Shown here one piece after another: positions 58,599 through 60,525 of a stretch of 60,525 nucleotides of DNA. Source of the DNA: Bacteroidota bacterium (GTDB lineage: Bacteria > Bacteroidota > Bacteroidia > Chitinophagales > Chitinophagaceae). The first letter of the stretch is position 1; each line of letters opens with the position of its first letter. Below the pieces are notes generated by a model. That model was not told the DNA's origin. It saw only the letters and a program-made list of their open reading frames with translations, and searched no databases. The translations under genes and the position numbers were made by a program. The stretch is from positions 1-60,525 of the forward strand of contig JABDEZ010000005.1 in assembly GCA_013286835.1 (NCBI GenBank), in the 5' to 3' direction.

Positions 58599-59399
58599 TT
58601 ATTGTTTTTCATCGCTTTCTTCTCCTGTATCCTTGTCCACATGCCTGTATTCCGATCCTGGAACTGTCTCTTCCTTCGCATGCTTTCGTCTATGTTTAGC
58701 ATGGAACGAAAAATTGTCAGAAATGCCAAAGTTTACCTGCTGGCCAAAAGTGAGTTGTACACTTTTTGAGTTTCTTGTTTCTGAATAGTCGCTTTTTGAG
58801 TGCATATTTACGTAGTCAACACCACCGAAACTAAAATTAAGTGCAAGGCCTTTATATATTTTAGCCCCTACTGCCGGGAAAATTTGTACCTGGAAACTGC
58901 CGGTGGACGTAGGGTTGGATCCGTAGTAATAACTATTAACTGGCATGTAGTTACTTAAGAGTGGGTAAAAGTATTCGGGTTGGTTATGCAACTCGCTGGA
59001 TAGGTAGGACATATTTGCTTGCCCATACAAAAAGAATATTTGACCCAGGTCTTGTGTATAACGGAAGAATCCTCCTGCAGACCAATTGATCGTTATGCTG
59101 TTGCCAGAAGCATATTCATACCCGGAAATAGGGCCTGCGTTAAATGGTACATAGCCATTCGTTGCATCCTCAATATGGCTATAGCTAACCTGTACACCTG
59201 CGGTAATGTGTTTATTAAACTGGTACCCTATGCCTGGGGCCACACTCCAGCTTGTATTTGTGCCTTGTGGGTATTGGTAAGGGTCGGTATTGGAATTTTG
59301 CGATAGGCCGGCAGTTCCATATACCAACCAGGTATGTGGCTGTGCAGATATTGCAGTATAATAAAACAGGCTTGCAGCTAACAGAATTGATTTTTTCAT
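58599..59399 (-). CDS. Outer membrane beta-barrel protein with charged C-terminal extension
   Basis: Signal peptide MKKSILLAASLFYYTAISAQ; barrel-like strands; His/Lys/Glu-rich C-terminus. Confidence 0.75.
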   Translation of the reverse strand: MKKSILLAASLFYYTAISAQPHTWLVYGTAGLSQNSNTDPYQYPQGTNTSWSVAPGIGYQFNKHITAGVQVSYSHIEDATNGYVPFNAGPISGYEYASGNSITINWSAGGFFRYTQDLGQIFFLYGQANMSYLSSELHNQPEYFYPLLSNYMPVNSYYYGSNPTSTGSFQVQIFPAVGAKIYKGLALNFSFGGVDYVNMHSKSDYSETRNSKSVQLTFGQQVNFGISDNFSFHAKHRRKHAKEETVPGSEYRHVDKDTGEESDEKQ

Positions 59400-59409
59400 A
59401 GAATGTGTT

Positions 59410-60525
59410 TTATTGTTTAATAACCTTTTGGCTGTGCAGTATTTTACCGTTATCGTCTGTAATAATAAGTATATAGGCACCCGGGCTGAACCTGTTTATA
59501 TCAATTGTCTGTACGGTTTTGCTATCTGCACTTTGCGTTACCAACAATTGCCCCATTGTATTTAAAATGCGGATGGTTGTTTTACCCGCAGACGCGTCTA
59601 TACCAGATATAGAGACAATATTGTTAGCCGGATTAGGATATACAGTTATACTGCTTGCTGCAGTAACGTTGGGTACGGCAGTGGCATTATATGTTTCGTA
59701 AGTATAGCGTGCAACATAATAAGGGACGGTGGGGAACGTAGTACCATTACCATAATATCCCTTTGTGATAACAGGGTTGTTGTAGTTATCGTATTGCACT
59801 ATATACTTAATAGGTGTTTGGTTGACGGTACTTCCTGTATCAACAAAACCATAGACAGAATCTAGAAGCCCCATGGCCGATACGTGAAACTGCAATGTAT
59901 TTACGTAGTTAACACCATTTTCAAAAGCGGTATATTTTTCGAAAGTATAAAAACCCACTCCACCGGTATAGCCAAAAGAGTCTATAGAAGCAGTGGACCA
60001 CTGGTTATTACTAAAATCAATGTAATCCTCTTCCGAAGTTTTTAATTGATTTAATGTAGTATAGGTATTTATATACTTCCTGGAGGGAATGGTAGTTGAG
60101 TTGCTATAGTCAAATGCGTCCACCTGAGTAAGGTTACCGGAACCATCGTAAGTATAGGTATTTACAAATTGTACCGTAAGAGGGGAATTTATGTATGTTG
60201 AATCTGCGACGAGTTTGTTTTGGACATAAACAAAAATGCGCTTAGTCTGTGTGTCTGCAACACCGTTTAATACAGAAGATAATACCAGGTTAAGGATGTT
60301 GTTTTGGCCATTGTAGCTGGCAGCAGTAATAGTAGTATTACTACCCGAAATACTTATGTTGTTGGTAATGTTATCGCCATGGTAGGTTACATATTGCTGG
60401 TCTAATAATGAAATACTACTTCCATCATTATTATAATTTCGTACTGTGTCAGCAAATACGTTGCACGGCTGGGGGGCATATACGCCATTTATATTCCCAT
60501 ATGTGTCGTACCCATACGGATCGTA
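59410..60525 (-). CDS. T9SS type A sorting domain protein (5' part beyond the window edge)
   Basis: Frame remains open from 60525 (the listed Met at 60123 is a GTG); C-term SITVYPNPANNIVSISGIDASAGKTTIRILNTMGQLLVTQ...FSPGAYILIITDDNGKILHSQKVIKQ; YTYDGSGNL-type repeats upstream. Confidence 0.85.
   Translation of the reverse strand, partial: YDPYGYDTYGNINGVYAPQPCNVFADTVRNYNNDGSSISLLDQQYVTYHGDNITNNISISGSNTTITAASYNGQNNILNLVLSSVLNGVADTQTKRIFVYVQNKLVADSTYINSPLTVQFVNTYTYDGSGNLTQVDAFDYSNSTTIPSRKYINTYTTLNQLKTSEEDYIDFSNNQWSTASIDSFGYTGGVGFYTFEKYTAFENGVNYVNTLQFHVSAMGLLDSVYGFVDTGSTVNQTPIKYIVQYDNYNNPVITKGYYGNGTTFPTVPYYVARYTYETYNATAVPNVTAASSITVYPNPANNIVSISGIDASAGKTTIRILNTMGQLLVTQSADSKTVQTIDINRFSPGAYILIITDDNGKILHSQKVIKQ

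Overview
This 60.5 kb window is a Bacteroidota-type chromosomal segment, probably Chitinophagaceae-like. That placement is inferred from T9SS type A sorting domains, DUF349 and DUF4293 proteins, BatB/BatC and flexirubin-type genes. Housekeeping genes are serS, glnS, obgE, adk, an RluB/E/F-type pseudouridine synthase and a tmRNA (minus strand, 48280-48648) whose tag ends ...GESNYAMAA. Accessory content includes: a TolC/MFP/RND efflux operon; a Fic protein flanked by inverted repeats; a tightly packed aryl-polyene/flexirubin-like operon (about 35204-43697: PaaK-like ligase, tyrosine ammonia-lyase-like enzyme, ketoreductase, two hotdog dehydratases, two intact ketosynthases, a chain-length-factor-like KS and a half-KS) with no recognisable ACP; a very large hybrid sensor kinase; a tandem pair of NHL-repeat T9SS cargo proteins; and a DUF4160/DUF2442 gene pair bracketed by near-identical ~130 bp palindromic repeats. 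My best candidate for an undescribed system is the minus-strand module at 55056-58507. It has three tandem paralogous lipoproteins, an ECF sigma factor, and an overlapping gene whose product appears to join an anti-sigma-like N-terminus, a TM helix, a long linker and an outer-membrane beta-barrel in one polypeptide. All assignments come from reading the translated ORFs and DNA by eye; no database search was run.
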